The notes beneath the pieces are model-generated. The model was not told the origin of the DNA. It did no database searches and saw only the letters and a program-made list of their open reading frames with translations. Positions 5,764 through 14,159 of a DNA stretch of 16,533 nucleotides are shown here, one piece after another (the first letter of the stretch is position 1; the number at the start of each line of letters is the position of its first letter). A program made the position numbers and the translations under genes. Where the stretch lies: positions 1-16,533 of the forward strand of contig JBOGWY010000105.1 in assembly GCA_050694015.1 (NCBI GenBank). Direction: 5' to 3'. The stretch comes from JBOGWY01 sp050694015 (GTDB lineage Bacteria; Actinomycetota; CADDZG01; WHSQ01).

Positions 5764-6905
5764 AACGCCTCGGAGTTCTGGTTGCGTTCCTGTTGGCGGT
5801 CGTGTCCTCGGGCGCGACCGCCGGGCCGGGCACCTACGGGGTGACCTCGGACAACGTCGAGCACATCGCATTCGTTCCGTTCGAGGTTGGCACGGCAACC
5901 GGCGCGAAGGTCGTCGGCAAGTACCTCTACGTCACGTCGTGGAAGAACTTCTCGATCTACGACATCTCCGATCCGCTCGACCCGGTGCAGGTGTCGCAGA
6001 CCCCGTTCGGGTTCAGGTTCGAGAACGAGAACGTCTCGACCAACGGCAAGATCATGCTGTTCGCCGAGCAGGTCCCGGTCGATTCTCTTCACGTCTTCGA
6101 CGTCGAGGACAAGGCGAACCCCACCGAGATAGCGACGTTGCAGGGGGCCGGGTCGCACACCGCGACGTGCATCCTCGATTGCAAGTACAGCTACGGGACC
6201 TACGACTTCGTCGGTCCGGAGGGCGCGTCGACGGGCGCGACGCTCGTCGATCTCCGCGACCCTGCGAAACCTAAGGAACTGGGGCACTGGAACGCCAAGC
6301 TCCCGGCGGACAAGATCCACGATGTCACCGAGGTGCGCCCGGGCCTCGTGCTGACCGCATCGGCGCCGCTGATGTTCGTGGACGCGCGCGGGGACGTGAA
6401 GCGTCCGAGGTTGCTCGCGAAGGGCACGAACATCGAGAAGCGCGAGCACTCGGTGGTGTGGCCGAGACGTGGACGCGACCGCTTCATCATGAGCTCGTTC
6501 GAGACGAACGGGACGCCGCGCTGCGAAGCCGGAGTCGGCGCGTTCACGGTGTGGGACGCGTCGAAGTGGCCGCGGACCCACACGCTCACGATCGCCGACG
6601 AGTGGTACATCACGAACGGCACGTGGACCGACGGACGGCCGGGAGTCAGCGCACCGCTCGGGTGCTCGCCCCACTGGTTCGAAGAGCATCCCGACTTCCA
6701 CAACGGTGGCATCGTCGCGGTCGGGTTCTACGACCACGGCACTCGCTTCCTTCGGGTATCGCCGCAGGGCAAGGTCTCCGAGGAGGGTTACTTCCTGCCG
6801 TGGCGCGGCTCGACCTCGGCCGCCTACTGGGTCACCGACGAGATCGTCTACTCGATCGACTACGAGCGTGGCATCGACGTCCTCAGATTCAAAGGGAAGC
6901 CTTGA
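5760..6905 (+). CDS. Secreted LVIVD-repeat beta-propeller protein A
   Basis: 381 residues from the ATG at 5760, which overlaps the upstream stop (ATGA). The open frame extends upstream to 5469, but that part lies inside the previous gene and the signal peptide begins at 5760 (MKRLGVLVAFLLAVVSSGAT). LVIVD-like blades are recognisable by the pattern aromatic/hydrophobic strand + D-[IVL]-[SR]-D-P-x-x-P: YDISDPLDPVQV (67-78), FDVEDKANPTEI (113-124) and VDLRDPAKPKEL (163-174). A block GAGSHTATCILDCKYSYG (129-146) carries two cysteines and a histidine and is kept in the paralogue at 10815-11960. HDVTEVRPGLVLT (187-199) is also shared. No catalytic motif is recognised; the likely role is extracellular binding or scaffolding. 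The stop overlaps the following ATG by 1 nt (TGATG). Confidence 0.82.
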   Translation: MKRLGVLVAFLLAVVSSGATAGPGTYGVTSDNVEHIAFVPFEVGTATGAKVVGKYLYVTSWKNFSIYDISDPLDPVQVSQTPFGFRFENENVSTNGKIMLFAEQVPVDSLHVFDVEDKANPTEIATLQGAGSHTATCILDCKYSYGTYDFVGPEGASTGATLVDLRDPAKPKELGHWNAKLPADKIHDVTEVRPGLVLTASAPLMFVDARGDVKRPRLLAKGTNIEKREHSVVWPRRGRDRFIMSSFETNGTPRCEAGVGAFTVWDASKWPRTHTLTIADEWYITNGTWTDGRPGVSAPLGCSPHWFEEHPDFHNGGIVAVGFYDHGTRFLRVSPQGKVSEEGYFLPWRGSTSAAYWVTDEIVYSIDYERGIDVLRFKGKP

Positions 6906-8653
6906 TGAGAAGGATCGCGGCGCTGTCGATCGGTTGCACGCTGATCGCCGGGCTCCTGATCTCGGGAGGGACCGCCGCGGCGCAGTCCGTGATCTCGTGC
7001 GGCGTCGGCTCGGGCGATTCGAAGGTCTCTGAGAAGGGTTCGTTCGAGATCGGAAAGCCCGAAGTCGTCGAGCTGAAGAGCAAGGTCGACGGCAGCGTCA
7101 TCCAGATCGGCTTCGTTCGCCCCGATGCACCGAGTAGCTATCGCTCGCCGGTGATCCTCCAGGCCAGTCCCTACATCATCACGGACCTACGCGACGTGGA
7201 CGTGCGCGAATGCAGCCCGTTCCTGATCGACAACTTCGTGCGCCACGGCTACACCGTCGCGTTCGTCCCGACCCGGGGTGCGGGCGGAACCGATTCGTGC
7301 GCCGACCTGATGGGCCCCAAGGAGCGCTCCGATCTCAGTCAGGCGGTGACGTGGCTCGGTACGCAGGAGTGGAGCAACGGCAGCGTCGGCATGACCGGCG
7401 CGTCCTACGACGGCTCGACGCCGTGGGACGTCGCGGCGACGGGCAATCCCCATCTGAAGACCATCGTCCCGGTCAGCGGGATCCACGACATCTACGACTT
7501 CATCTACGGCCGCGGTCACAACGACTGGCGGTGGTGGTTCTTCGTTTCCGGCTACTACCACTACTACGGGCAGGGACAGGCGAGTCCCTTGGGGGGCCGG
7601 GATCCCGATCGCTGGGCGAGAGCCTGGATGTGCGACAGCACCGAAGAGGCTCTGGGTGGGACCTTCGAGAGCTATTTCACGGGTGAGCAGGACAGCTTCG
7701 GTTATTGGAAGGCCCGCAACACCAACGACGACATCCTCAAGCGCTATCGAGGCTCGGTCCTCCTGGTCCAGGGACTCCAGGACTGGAACGTGTCCCCCGA
7801 TCACCAGTGGCCGTTCATCAACCAACTGGCGAAACGCGGCGTCTATGTAGAGCAGATCCTCGGTCAGTGGGATCACACGTATCCCGACGGCGGCCACGAT
7901 GTAGGACCGCGTGGCGACTACGCGGACATCCTGCTTCAGTGGTGGGACCGGTGGCTGAAGGACGACCGCTCCGCCGACCTCGGCCCCCGTGTCGAGGTGC
8001 AGGATTCGGACCTGAAGTGGCGGACGGAGACCGCGTGGCCCCCGGCCGACGTGGAGAGCGACACGTTCTACCTCTCCGCAGACGACACGCTCTCGGAATC
8101 ACCGACGAAAGGTGAAGCGACCGCGCTATTGGGACCGGGAACGCGCAACCGCTACTTCTATGTGATCACCGACAACGCGTTCATCTACAACGACACGCCC
8201 GTCGACCACTACTGCTCCGATTGCGCCATGTTGTCGACGACGCTCAAGGAAGACCTGCGTCTCGTGGGTATGCCGGAGCTGGAGTTGACGGTCACGCCGA
8301 CGGGCCCCGGCGGGTTCGTCGCCGCCTACTTGCTGCGCGAGAACGACAGCGGAGCGTGGGACCTCCTCGGTTGGGGCGCGGGCGACCTTCGATTCCCGAA
8401 GGGGAACGGGCCGAAGGATGTCGAACCGGGGAAAGAGATGAAGCTCCAGATCCCGTTCCAGCCGATGGACGCGGTCGCGCACCGCGGCGAGCGGGTGATC
8501 CTCGTGCTCGACCAGGGTCACGCCGACCACATGCCGACCGCGCCGTTCTTCCCGGTTCAGCTCCGTTACGGCGGGAAGCTCGGCAGCCTCACGTTCGACA
8601 CGACGACACCGGCCACCGGCGACTTCTTCAAGCCGCGCGGCCTGCCCGAGTAG
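6905..8653 (+). CDS. Secreted S15-family serine peptidase/acylase (CocE / X-Pro dipeptidyl-peptidase type)
   Basis: 582 residues from the ATG at 6905, which overlaps the upstream stop; the frame is open further upstream but the signal peptide (MRRIAALSIGCTLIAGLLIS, then GTAAAQS) starts here. Residues about 55-350 are an alpha/beta hydrolase: VPTRGAGGTDS (121-131) is the usual strand before the nucleophile elbow, GMTGASYDGST (162-172) gives Ser167, VQGLQDWNVSP (288-298) gives Asp293, and GQWDHTYP (320-327) gives His324. Residues about 360-582 fit the PepX C-terminal jelly-roll domain. The family includes X-prolyl dipeptidyl peptidases, cocaine esterase and alpha-amino-acid ester hydrolases. 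Which substrate is used cannot be told from sequence alone; pairing with a carboxypeptidase and export favours a peptide substrate. Confidence in the family is high, in the exact reaction low. Confidence 0.92.
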   Translation: MRRIAALSIGCTLIAGLLISGGTAAAQSVISCGVGSGDSKVSEKGSFEIGKPEVVELKSKVDGSVIQIGFVRPDAPSSYRSPVILQASPYIITDLRDVDVRECSPFLIDNFVRHGYTVAFVPTRGAGGTDSCADLMGPKERSDLSQAVTWLGTQEWSNGSVGMTGASYDGSTPWDVAATGNPHLKTIVPVSGIHDIYDFIYGRGHNDWRWWFFVSGYYHYYGQGQASPLGGRDPDRWARAWMCDSTEEALGGTFESYFTGEQDSFGYWKARNTNDDILKRYRGSVLLVQGLQDWNVSPDHQWPFINQLAKRGVYVEQILGQWDHTYPDGGHDVGPRGDYADILLQWWDRWLKDDRSADLGPRVEVQDSDLKWRTETAWPPADVESDTFYLSADDTLSESPTKGEATALLGPGTRNRYFYVITDNAFIYNDTPVDHYCSDCAMLSTTLKEDLRLVGMPELELTVTPTGPGGFVAAYLLRENDSGAWDLLGWGAGDLRFPKGNGPKDVEPGKEMKLQIPFQPMDAVAHRGERVILVLDQGHADHMPTAPFFPVQLRYGGKLGSLTFDTTTPATGDFFKPRGLPE

Positions 8654-8657
8654 GAGG
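8653..8657 (+). promoter_or_regulatory. Strong Shine-Dalgarno for the M14 gene
   Basis: GGAGG starts at the last base of the upstream TAG stop and lies 7 nt before the ATG at 8665. It is the best ribosome binding site in the operon and fixes the start of the carboxypeptidase. Confidence 0.75.
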
Positions 8658-8664
8658 ACGTCCG

Positions 8665-10815
8665 ATGAAACGCGTACTGCTTCCCACGATCGCAGCGGTT
8701 CTCGTCGTGCTTCTGGTGGCCCCGGCTGCTTCGGCAACGCCGGTAGCTACCACTAAAGAGGAGCGTGAGATGTACGGGCGCGTGTTCCTCGAGCCGTTGC
8801 AGTCCGTCGACTACATCCAGTGGAAGAGCGAGTTCGTCCCCGCGATGTATCTGTTGGAGAAGATCTATCCGAAGTACCTCGACTTCTTCTCGGTCGACCA
8901 GAGACTCAACGACCCGCGCGCGGTGTCGCTCGGCATGGACGGTGTCCCGTCGTGGCATCCCGACGACACGAAGGATGGTCTCCCGTTCAACATCGCGGTC
9001 GTCACCGACGAGAGCGTTCCCGATCGCAAGAAGGAATACGTCTTCCTTACGAACGGCCACGCCGCGGAACCGTGTGGGCGTGAGGGTGACCTCCGCTTCG
9101 TCGAAGACCTTCTGATCTGGAGGACTGAGGAGCCGGGTCACAAGCTGAACGACGCCACCGGCCGTACCGGCAAGAAGCACAAGATCAGCGCGAAGAACCT
9201 GCTGAAGCGGACGAAGATCTTCGTCGTCGACGTCACTCCCGACGCGTGGTTCGCCGGCGATCGCGAGAACGGCACCAGCTTGAATTACTCGAACTATTCG
9301 AACGGGTTCAACACGAACCGCCTCGCGTTCCACGACGGGTGGGTGTTCCCCGACAACCCGACGCTCTACAAGAACGGCTACACGACACTCACGCAACCGG
9401 AGTCTGCGGTCGTGAAGTACTTCGAGAAGGTCCGGCGCGAGGAGTTACACGGCCGGCCGTTCGCGGCGGCGTCGGACATGCACGGCCCTCTCCCCGTGGG
9501 CGCGGTATTGCTGCACGAGCAGAACAACTCGGCCGAGAAGCTCGTGCGCATCCACGATTACGCCGAGCGGATCGAGCAGAAGATGGAAGAGGCGCTGGGG
9601 GAGTACATCACCCCGCAGGGCGTCCAGGCCTACGAGACGGTGATGGACGCGGCCGGCGACGTTCGCGACGAAGCCCTGCGCGCGTACACGAAGTACTACG
9701 GACCGATGACGGAGAAGGCCGCGTACATCACGCTCGAGTGGGCCGAGTACGCCACGATCTGGGATCACCTCGACTACACGGTTACGGGCACTTGGGGCGG
9801 CTGGGCCGCGGCGGACGCAGGGCTCGGCGCCGACAGCATCTCGTATGAGGTCGATTGCCAGAGCTTCGCCCCGTACGACGGACGCACGCAACAGGTCTTC
9901 GTGGACAACATGCGCGCGATCATCGAGACGACCGCCGTGCACGCGGCCTTCGTCAACGAGAACTTCAAGAAGCGTGATCTCGGGGGCCGTCTCGGCTTCT
10001 ACGAGAGCGGCGAACGCATCACCGATCGTGACGGTAATCCGCACCCTCCGCCCAACAACCCGCGCAACCCGGTCTACGGGATGGTGGAGCAGCGCCCGTA
10101 CAACGTCTCGAACACGGACTACTTCCGTGACCTTCGCAAGATCGTGTCGTCGCCGATACAAGAAGTCTCCGACGTGCGCGGCCTCGGGGGGTTCGATTCC
10201 TTCGTCATCGCCGATACCACGGTGGGGGAGACGGACGAACTCCGGAACTTCATGCGGTCCGGCGGAACGCTCGTACTCACCGACTCGGCACTGCGCATGG
10301 CCCCCGACCTCGTCGACATCCCCCCGAAGGCAGTGGGCAAGGGCTACGCCTACGTCGGGTACTCGGATCTCGACCGGTCTCACCCGTGGACGAACGGTCT
10401 CTACGACCGCGCGCGTCAGACCTTCGACCCCGTCGGGCTCGGCTACCCACTGTTGATGGAGCGCGACCAGTACTGGCCGTGTGGAGGTCAAGGTGGGCAG
10501 AGCGATTGCGAGAACTCACCGACGCTGAACTCGGCCCCCCTCTGGAGCATCCGCCGCGCGGACTGGGAAGACGCGGGCGGCGTCACGGTCGGCACCATCG
10601 ACCCGATCAACAATCGCAAATCTGGGACCGAGGGCCAGGACAAGCTGAAGACCTCGATCGGTGAGCTCGAGGTCGGGAAAGGCCGGCTCGTGATCTTCGG
10701 CGCCCTGTTGCCGCAGCCCAGCGAGGACTACGACCACTGGTTCGGGATCAACCCGTACACGGTCACGATCGCGGGCCAGGAGACGTTCCTCAAGGCACTG
10801 CGAGCGGGTAAGTGA
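8665..10815 (+). CDS. Secreted M14-family zinc carboxypeptidase with C-terminal amidotransferase-like domain
   Basis: 716 residues from the ATG at 8665; the open frame upstream is inside the S15 gene. Residues 1-25 form a signal peptide (VVLLVAPAASA). Residues about 40-430 fit an M14 metallocarboxypeptidase: LTNGHAAEPCGREG (128-141) gives the zinc ligands H132 and E135, FNTNRL (215-220) gives the substrate-binding Asn/Arg, SDMHG (270-274) gives the third ligand H273, and SISYEVDC (391-398) offers E395 as the catalytic base. Long inserted segments surround the core, such as the 310-385 region rich in Tyr/Glu/Trp. Residues about 436-716 form a second domain: FDSFVIADTTVGETDELRNF followed by MRSGGTLVLTD resembles the class I glutamine-amidotransferase-like fold seen in ThuA and beta-galactosidase trimerisation domains, without an obvious catalytic Cys. 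The reaction expected is removal of C-terminal residues from exported peptides; specificity is unknown. Confidence 0.9.
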   Translation: MKRVLLPTIAAVLVVLLVAPAASATPVATTKEEREMYGRVFLEPLQSVDYIQWKSEFVPAMYLLEKIYPKYLDFFSVDQRLNDPRAVSLGMDGVPSWHPDDTKDGLPFNIAVVTDESVPDRKKEYVFLTNGHAAEPCGREGDLRFVEDLLIWRTEEPGHKLNDATGRTGKKHKISAKNLLKRTKIFVVDVTPDAWFAGDRENGTSLNYSNYSNGFNTNRLAFHDGWVFPDNPTLYKNGYTTLTQPESAVVKYFEKVRREELHGRPFAAASDMHGPLPVGAVLLHEQNNSAEKLVRIHDYAERIEQKMEEALGEYITPQGVQAYETVMDAAGDVRDEALRAYTKYYGPMTEKAAYITLEWAEYATIWDHLDYTVTGTWGGWAAADAGLGADSISYEVDCQSFAPYDGRTQQVFVDNMRAIIETTAVHAAFVNENFKKRDLGGRLGFYESGERITDRDGNPHPPPNNPRNPVYGMVEQRPYNVSNTDYFRDLRKIVSSPIQEVSDVRGLGGFDSFVIADTTVGETDELRNFMRSGGTLVLTDSALRMAPDLVDIPPKAVGKGYAYVGYSDLDRSHPWTNGLYDRARQTFDPVGLGYPLLMERDQYWPCGGQGGQSDCENSPTLNSAPLWSIRRADWEDAGGVTVGTIDPINNRKSGTEGQDKLKTSIGELEVGKGRLVIFGALLPQPSEDYDHWFGINPYTVTIAGQETFLKALRAGK

Positions 10816-11960
10816 TGAGACGCCTTCTAATCGTGGTCGCGCTCATCGCGGCGACGTTCGTGTCGCCGGCGCGAGGGCAAGTGATCTCGGAGTCGAAGAA
10901 CTTCGAGCTGGTTACCTCGGTCACGATCGGCGGGATCTCTGTAGGGGGCCAGGCCGTCGGAGACACTTACTTCGTCGCCAGCTGGCAGACCGGGCTGAGG
11001 TCCTACGACATCTCCGATCCCGAGAACCCAGTGGAGCTCGACCACCTGCGCGAGGTTTCGCACAACGAGAACGAGGACCTCGCCACCAACGGCAAGATCC
11101 TGCTCCTGTCGCAGTTCAACCGAGCCGACCCGGTGAATCAGCTCGCCGTCATCGACGTCAGCGATCCGAAGGACATGAAGGTGATCGCGACCGTGCCGGG
11201 CGCCGGCTCTCACACGATGGAATGCCTCTACGACTGCAAGTGGGCGTACGGCTCGGGCAGCAAGCAAGCGAGCGACGGGATCATCGTCGACCTTCGCAAC
11301 CCGAAGAAACCGAAGCTCCTCGACAAATTGTGGTCCGACGTGACCGGCGTTCCGGCCCACGACGTTACCGAGGTGAGACCCGGGCTCGTCGTGACATCGA
11401 GCACACCGATGTTCGCGCTCGACACGACCGACCCGGCGAACCCGAAGATCCTCACGAAGACACCCGACAACGCGCCTCACACGGGGCACAACAACATCTG
11501 GCCGCGCGGCGGGAAGGACCGCTTCCTACTGTCGGCCTCGGAGACCAGTGCCAACGGACGGTGCGAGCTCTACAGCGATGACGATGGAAGGACGTTGCAG
11601 GTGTGGGACACCCGCGCGTGGCGTAGAGGTGGGTTCAAGCCCGCCGGCACATACACGCTCGACCACTCCGAGGGGCATCCGCCGGTCGATGCGCTCGGCG
11701 TTCAGGGCTGCTCGGCCCACTGGGCTCACGAGCAACCGGGCTTCAAGGACGGGGGCCTGGTCGCGATGGCGGCGTGGTCACACGGAGTCAGGTTGCTCGA
11801 GGTGTCGGGCACGGGTGACATCAAGGAGGTCGGCTGGTTCTTGAAGGACGTCCACGGTGCGGTGGATGTGGAGTGGGTCTCCGATCGGATTGTCTACGTG
11901 ATCGAGGACGGCGGAGGCATCGGCGGCTTCGACGTCATCAGGTACACCGGCAAGCTCTAG
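10815..11960 (+). CDS. Secreted LVIVD-repeat beta-propeller protein B
   Basis: 381 residues, exactly as long as its paralogue at 5760-6905. I chose the ATG at 10815 over the adjoining GTG at 10812 because it gives the TGATG stop/start overlap seen at 6903-6907 and the MRRLLIV signal peptide start. Signal peptide to about residue 22 (SPARGQ). Blade motifs: YDISDPENPVEL (64-75), IDVSDPKDMKVI (113-124), VDLRNPKKPKLL (158-169) and LDTTDPANPKIL (202-213). The block GAGSHTMECLYDCKWAYG (129-146) has C137 and C141 at the same positions as in the paralogue. HDVTEVRPGLVVTSS, WPRGGKDRF and GCSAHWAHEQPGF are also shared. No enzyme motif is recognised. It probably works outside the cell as a binding or scaffold protein beside the peptidases. 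Confidence 0.82.
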   Translation: MRRLLIVVALIAATFVSPARGQVISESKNFELVTSVTIGGISVGGQAVGDTYFVASWQTGLRSYDISDPENPVELDHLREVSHNENEDLATNGKILLLSQFNRADPVNQLAVIDVSDPKDMKVIATVPGAGSHTMECLYDCKWAYGSGSKQASDGIIVDLRNPKKPKLLDKLWSDVTGVPAHDVTEVRPGLVVTSSTPMFALDTTDPANPKILTKTPDNAPHTGHNNIWPRGGKDRFLLSASETSANGRCELYSDDDGRTLQVWDTRAWRRGGFKPAGTYTLDHSEGHPPVDALGVQGCSAHWAHEQPGFKDGGLVAMAAWSHGVRLLEVSGTGDIKEVGWFLKDVHGAVDVEWVSDRIVYVIEDGGGIGGFDVIRYTGKL

Positions 11961-11969
11961 GGGGACGGC

Positions 11970-13517
11970 ATGACCTTCGTTTCGAGGGCTCGGGCGTGGG
12001 GATTTCTTCTCGCGGTCGCTCTCATCGCGACGATCACCGCATTCGCGGTGCACGACGAGGCGCCGGCAGCAGATCGGATCCACACGGGACACGTCCATCA
12101 AGTGGTGTCGCGGGACATGCTCGAAGAGCGCGATGCACCTCTGCACGACGGCATCAGTCCCGATCCGACGGGCCGCAGAGGGGCCGGCGGCATCGCCGTG
12201 GCGCACCTTCCCGGCGGTGTGCCCATCTCGTCGCCCGACATCGTCGGCGCTGCTCCCCGCGCGCGTCTCTTCCGCACGGGCTACGACTCGTGGGAGCCCA
12301 CGATGGGCGTCACGAAGAAGGGCGTCTTCTTCAATGCCTCAGGAAATGACGCTTATCTCGCGGTGCGGTCGACGGACGGGGGCAAGACCTGGAAAGAGGT
12401 GTTCGGGGGTCACGTCTTCTCGGCCGATCCGTACATGTTCGTCGATCAGGACACCGACCGGGTGTTCATCAACGATTACGTGCCGCCGTGCCATCTCCTC
12501 TCGTTCAGCGACGACAACGGCGAGTCGTGGACGACCGCGCCGCCGCTGGGCTGTTACGACAACGCCGATCACCAGACGGTGTTCACAGGTCCTCCGCCCG
12601 AAGGGGGCGCCGAGCCGTCCGGATACAAGAACGTCGTCTACCTTTGCGCGATCGGCGGCGGGATCAGCGCCGCATCCACGATGTCGTGGTGCTCGAAGTC
12701 GCTCGACGGGGGCATGAATTTCGAGCCGACGGGCGCGCCGGCTTACACCAACGACCCGACACAGTCGGGTGGCGACCTCGGGGTCCCGGGCGCGTGCAAC
12801 GGGGCGAACGGTCATGGATGGGTAGGGAGCGACGGCACCGTCTATCTACCGCGCGGCTGGTGCGGTCAACCGTGGCTCGCCATCAGTAAGGACGAGGGCC
12901 TGACGTGGACTCGGGTCCAGGTCGCGGACAACGGGATGAGCTGCTGCGGACGTTCCGACGGGATCGAGGTCCCGATCCCATCGCACGAAGCCGGGGTCGT
13001 GACCGACGACAAGGGCAACGTCTTCTACACGTGGGTCGCGGGCGACCGACTCCCGTACATGGCGGTGTCGCGCGACGGGGGAGAGTCGTGGAGCAAGCCT
13101 GTGATGATCGGGGCTCCGGGAGTCAACGAGGCCAACCTCCCTGGTATCGCGATCGGCCCGACTGGGGGCATCGCGATCCGCTATGTAGGTACCGAGAACT
13201 CGCCGTGGAACGGCAAGGAGGTCGACGGCGAGTACACCGAAACTCGGTGGAACGCGTTCCTGACCGTCATCGAGGAGCCGCTGGACGACAACCCGGTTCT
13301 CTACAGCGCGACGGTCAACGATCCGTCCGAGCCGCTATTCGTGGGTGAGTGCGGGCCCGATCCGATCCGGTGCGGGTGGGGTGACTTCCAGGACGTCGTG
13401 ATCGACAACCGGGGTTCGGTGTGGTCGGTCGATCTCGACCTCTGTGCCGACAAGAAGAACGAGTGCGCAGAGTCCGAGGTGATCATCGGGCGTCTCGTAG
13501 GGGGGCCGAAGCTCTAG
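11970..13517 (+). CDS. Secreted BNR/Asp-box beta-propeller protein B
   Basis: 515 residues. The ATG at 11970 has GGGGG (11960-11964) 5 nt upstream and sits 9 nt after the previous stop. Residues about 1-34 form a signal peptide or membrane anchor (GFLLAVALIATITAFAV core). Asp boxes: STDGGKTW 134-141, SDDNGESW 180-187, SLDGGMNF 244-251 (degenerate), SKDEGLTW 306-313 and SRDGGESW 367-374. It is paralogous to 4240-5763 over most of its length, with an added cysteine-rich insert NGMSCCGRSDGIEVPIPSHE (321-340) where protein A has only NGSPDHE. It ends GRLVGGPKL like protein A. The sialidase Arg-Ile-Pro motif is absent, so I do not call it a sialidase. It is the last gene of the operon and convergent with the DedA gene, with stops sharing the CTAG at 13514-13517. 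Confidence 0.85.
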   Translation: MTFVSRARAWGFLLAVALIATITAFAVHDEAPAADRIHTGHVHQVVSRDMLEERDAPLHDGISPDPTGRRGAGGIAVAHLPGGVPISSPDIVGAAPRARLFRTGYDSWEPTMGVTKKGVFFNASGNDAYLAVRSTDGGKTWKEVFGGHVFSADPYMFVDQDTDRVFINDYVPPCHLLSFSDDNGESWTTAPPLGCYDNADHQTVFTGPPPEGGAEPSGYKNVVYLCAIGGGISAASTMSWCSKSLDGGMNFEPTGAPAYTNDPTQSGGDLGVPGACNGANGHGWVGSDGTVYLPRGWCGQPWLAISKDEGLTWTRVQVADNGMSCCGRSDGIEVPIPSHEAGVVTDDKGNVFYTWVAGDRLPYMAVSRDGGESWSKPVMIGAPGVNEANLPGIAIGPTGGIAIRYVGTENSPWNGKEVDGEYTETRWNAFLTVIEEPLDDNPVLYSATVNDPSEPLFVGECGPDPIRCGWGDFQDVVIDNRGSVWSVDLDLCADKKNECAESEVIIGRLVGGPKL

Positions 13518-14116
13518 CTCGTCTCCACCGGCTTGTTGCGACGCCTGATGTAGATCGTGACGATCGCGATCGCGATCAGCGCGAGCACCGCGAGGCTCCA
13601 ACGACCCGCCCACCTCTCGACCAAACGCCAGCTGCCGCCTGCGAGCGCGCCGAGCGACACGAACAGGGCGACCCACACGATCGCGGCCGGCACGTTGAAC
13701 ATCACGAAGCGGCGATAGGGGACCGCCGACGCGCCGACCGCCGGCGGCACGAGAGTCCGCATCACTCCGAGGAACTTGGCGAAGAAGATCGTGCGGCCGC
13801 TCCGCTCGTGGAGGAACCGGTCGACTGCTTCCCAGCGGGTGTGACCGACCTTCCGCCCTAGCCACGTTCTACGCAGCCGGTTCCCGTGTCGGTGGCCGAG
13901 GTAGTAACCGACCGAGTCGCCGATCACCGAGCCACCGCACGCCGCGAGGAGCATCCACGACAGCTCGGCGTTGCCCTGGAAGACTAGGAAGCCGCCGAGG
14001 AGCATCGAGGACTCGCCCGGCAGGAACAGTCCGATCAACAGTCCGCCTTCGGAATACGCGAGCGCGAAGACGACGAAGTAGACCCACGGGTCGGCAAGTT
14101 CGAGGATCGTCTCCAC
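13514..14116 (-). CDS. DedA-family integral membrane protein
   Basis: 200 residues, GTG start at 14116-14114, several hydrophobic spans. Family signatures are visible: GLLIGLFLPGESSMLLGGFL (the F/Y-x-PGE re-entrant motif), GSVIGDSVGYYLGHRHG, and FFAKFLGVMRTLVPPAVGAS followed by YRRFVMFNVPAAIVWV. DedA/VTT proteins act in the inner membrane, and some members translocate undecaprenyl phosphate or phospholipids; which lipid this one handles is not shown. No strong Shine-Dalgarno is visible upstream. The C-terminal RRRNKPVETS is cytoplasmic by the positive-inside rule. It shares the CTAG at its stop with the convergent operon end and lies 43 nt downstream of the MEDS gene, so the two may be co-transcribed. 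Confidence 0.92.
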   Translation of the reverse strand: METILELADPWVYFVVFALAYSEGGLLIGLFLPGESSMLLGGFLVFQGNAELSWMLLAACGGSVIGDSVGYYLGHRHGNRLRRTWLGRKVGHTRWEAVDRFLHERSGRTIFFAKFLGVMRTLVPPAVGASAVPYRRFVMFNVPAAIVWVALFVSLGALAGGSWRLVERWAGRWSLAVLALIAIAIVTIYIRRRNKPVETS

Positions 14117-14159
14117 GGCGGAACACCGTAGGGCACCGCGGGAGAGGTCCTCCCACGCG

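Noticed and set aside
4096..5898. 600-codon minus-strand open frame opposite the Asp-box gene
   Set aside because: Arg/Asp/Val-rich shadow of a high-GC gene; no motif, no export signal, and the plus strand encodes a recognisable family.
6458..6904. Upstream extension of the S15 frame
   Set aside because: Overlaps LVIVD-A in another frame; composition is His/Arg-rich. The signal peptide starts at 6905.
6935..6937. Lipoprotein cysteine in the S15 signal peptide (SIGC at residues 8-11)
   Set aside because: The cysteine is too early, within the hydrophobic core, and the -3 residue is Ser rather than Leu; a signal peptidase I site (TAAAQS) follows.
8221..8664. Upstream extension of the M14 frame
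   Set aside because: Overlaps the S15 gene; a strong GGAGG and signal peptide fix the start at 8665.
4240..13517. Transposon-driven duplication of the propeller genes
   Set aside because: No insertion-sequence ends, transposase or direct repeats are seen; the copies are diverged paralogues.
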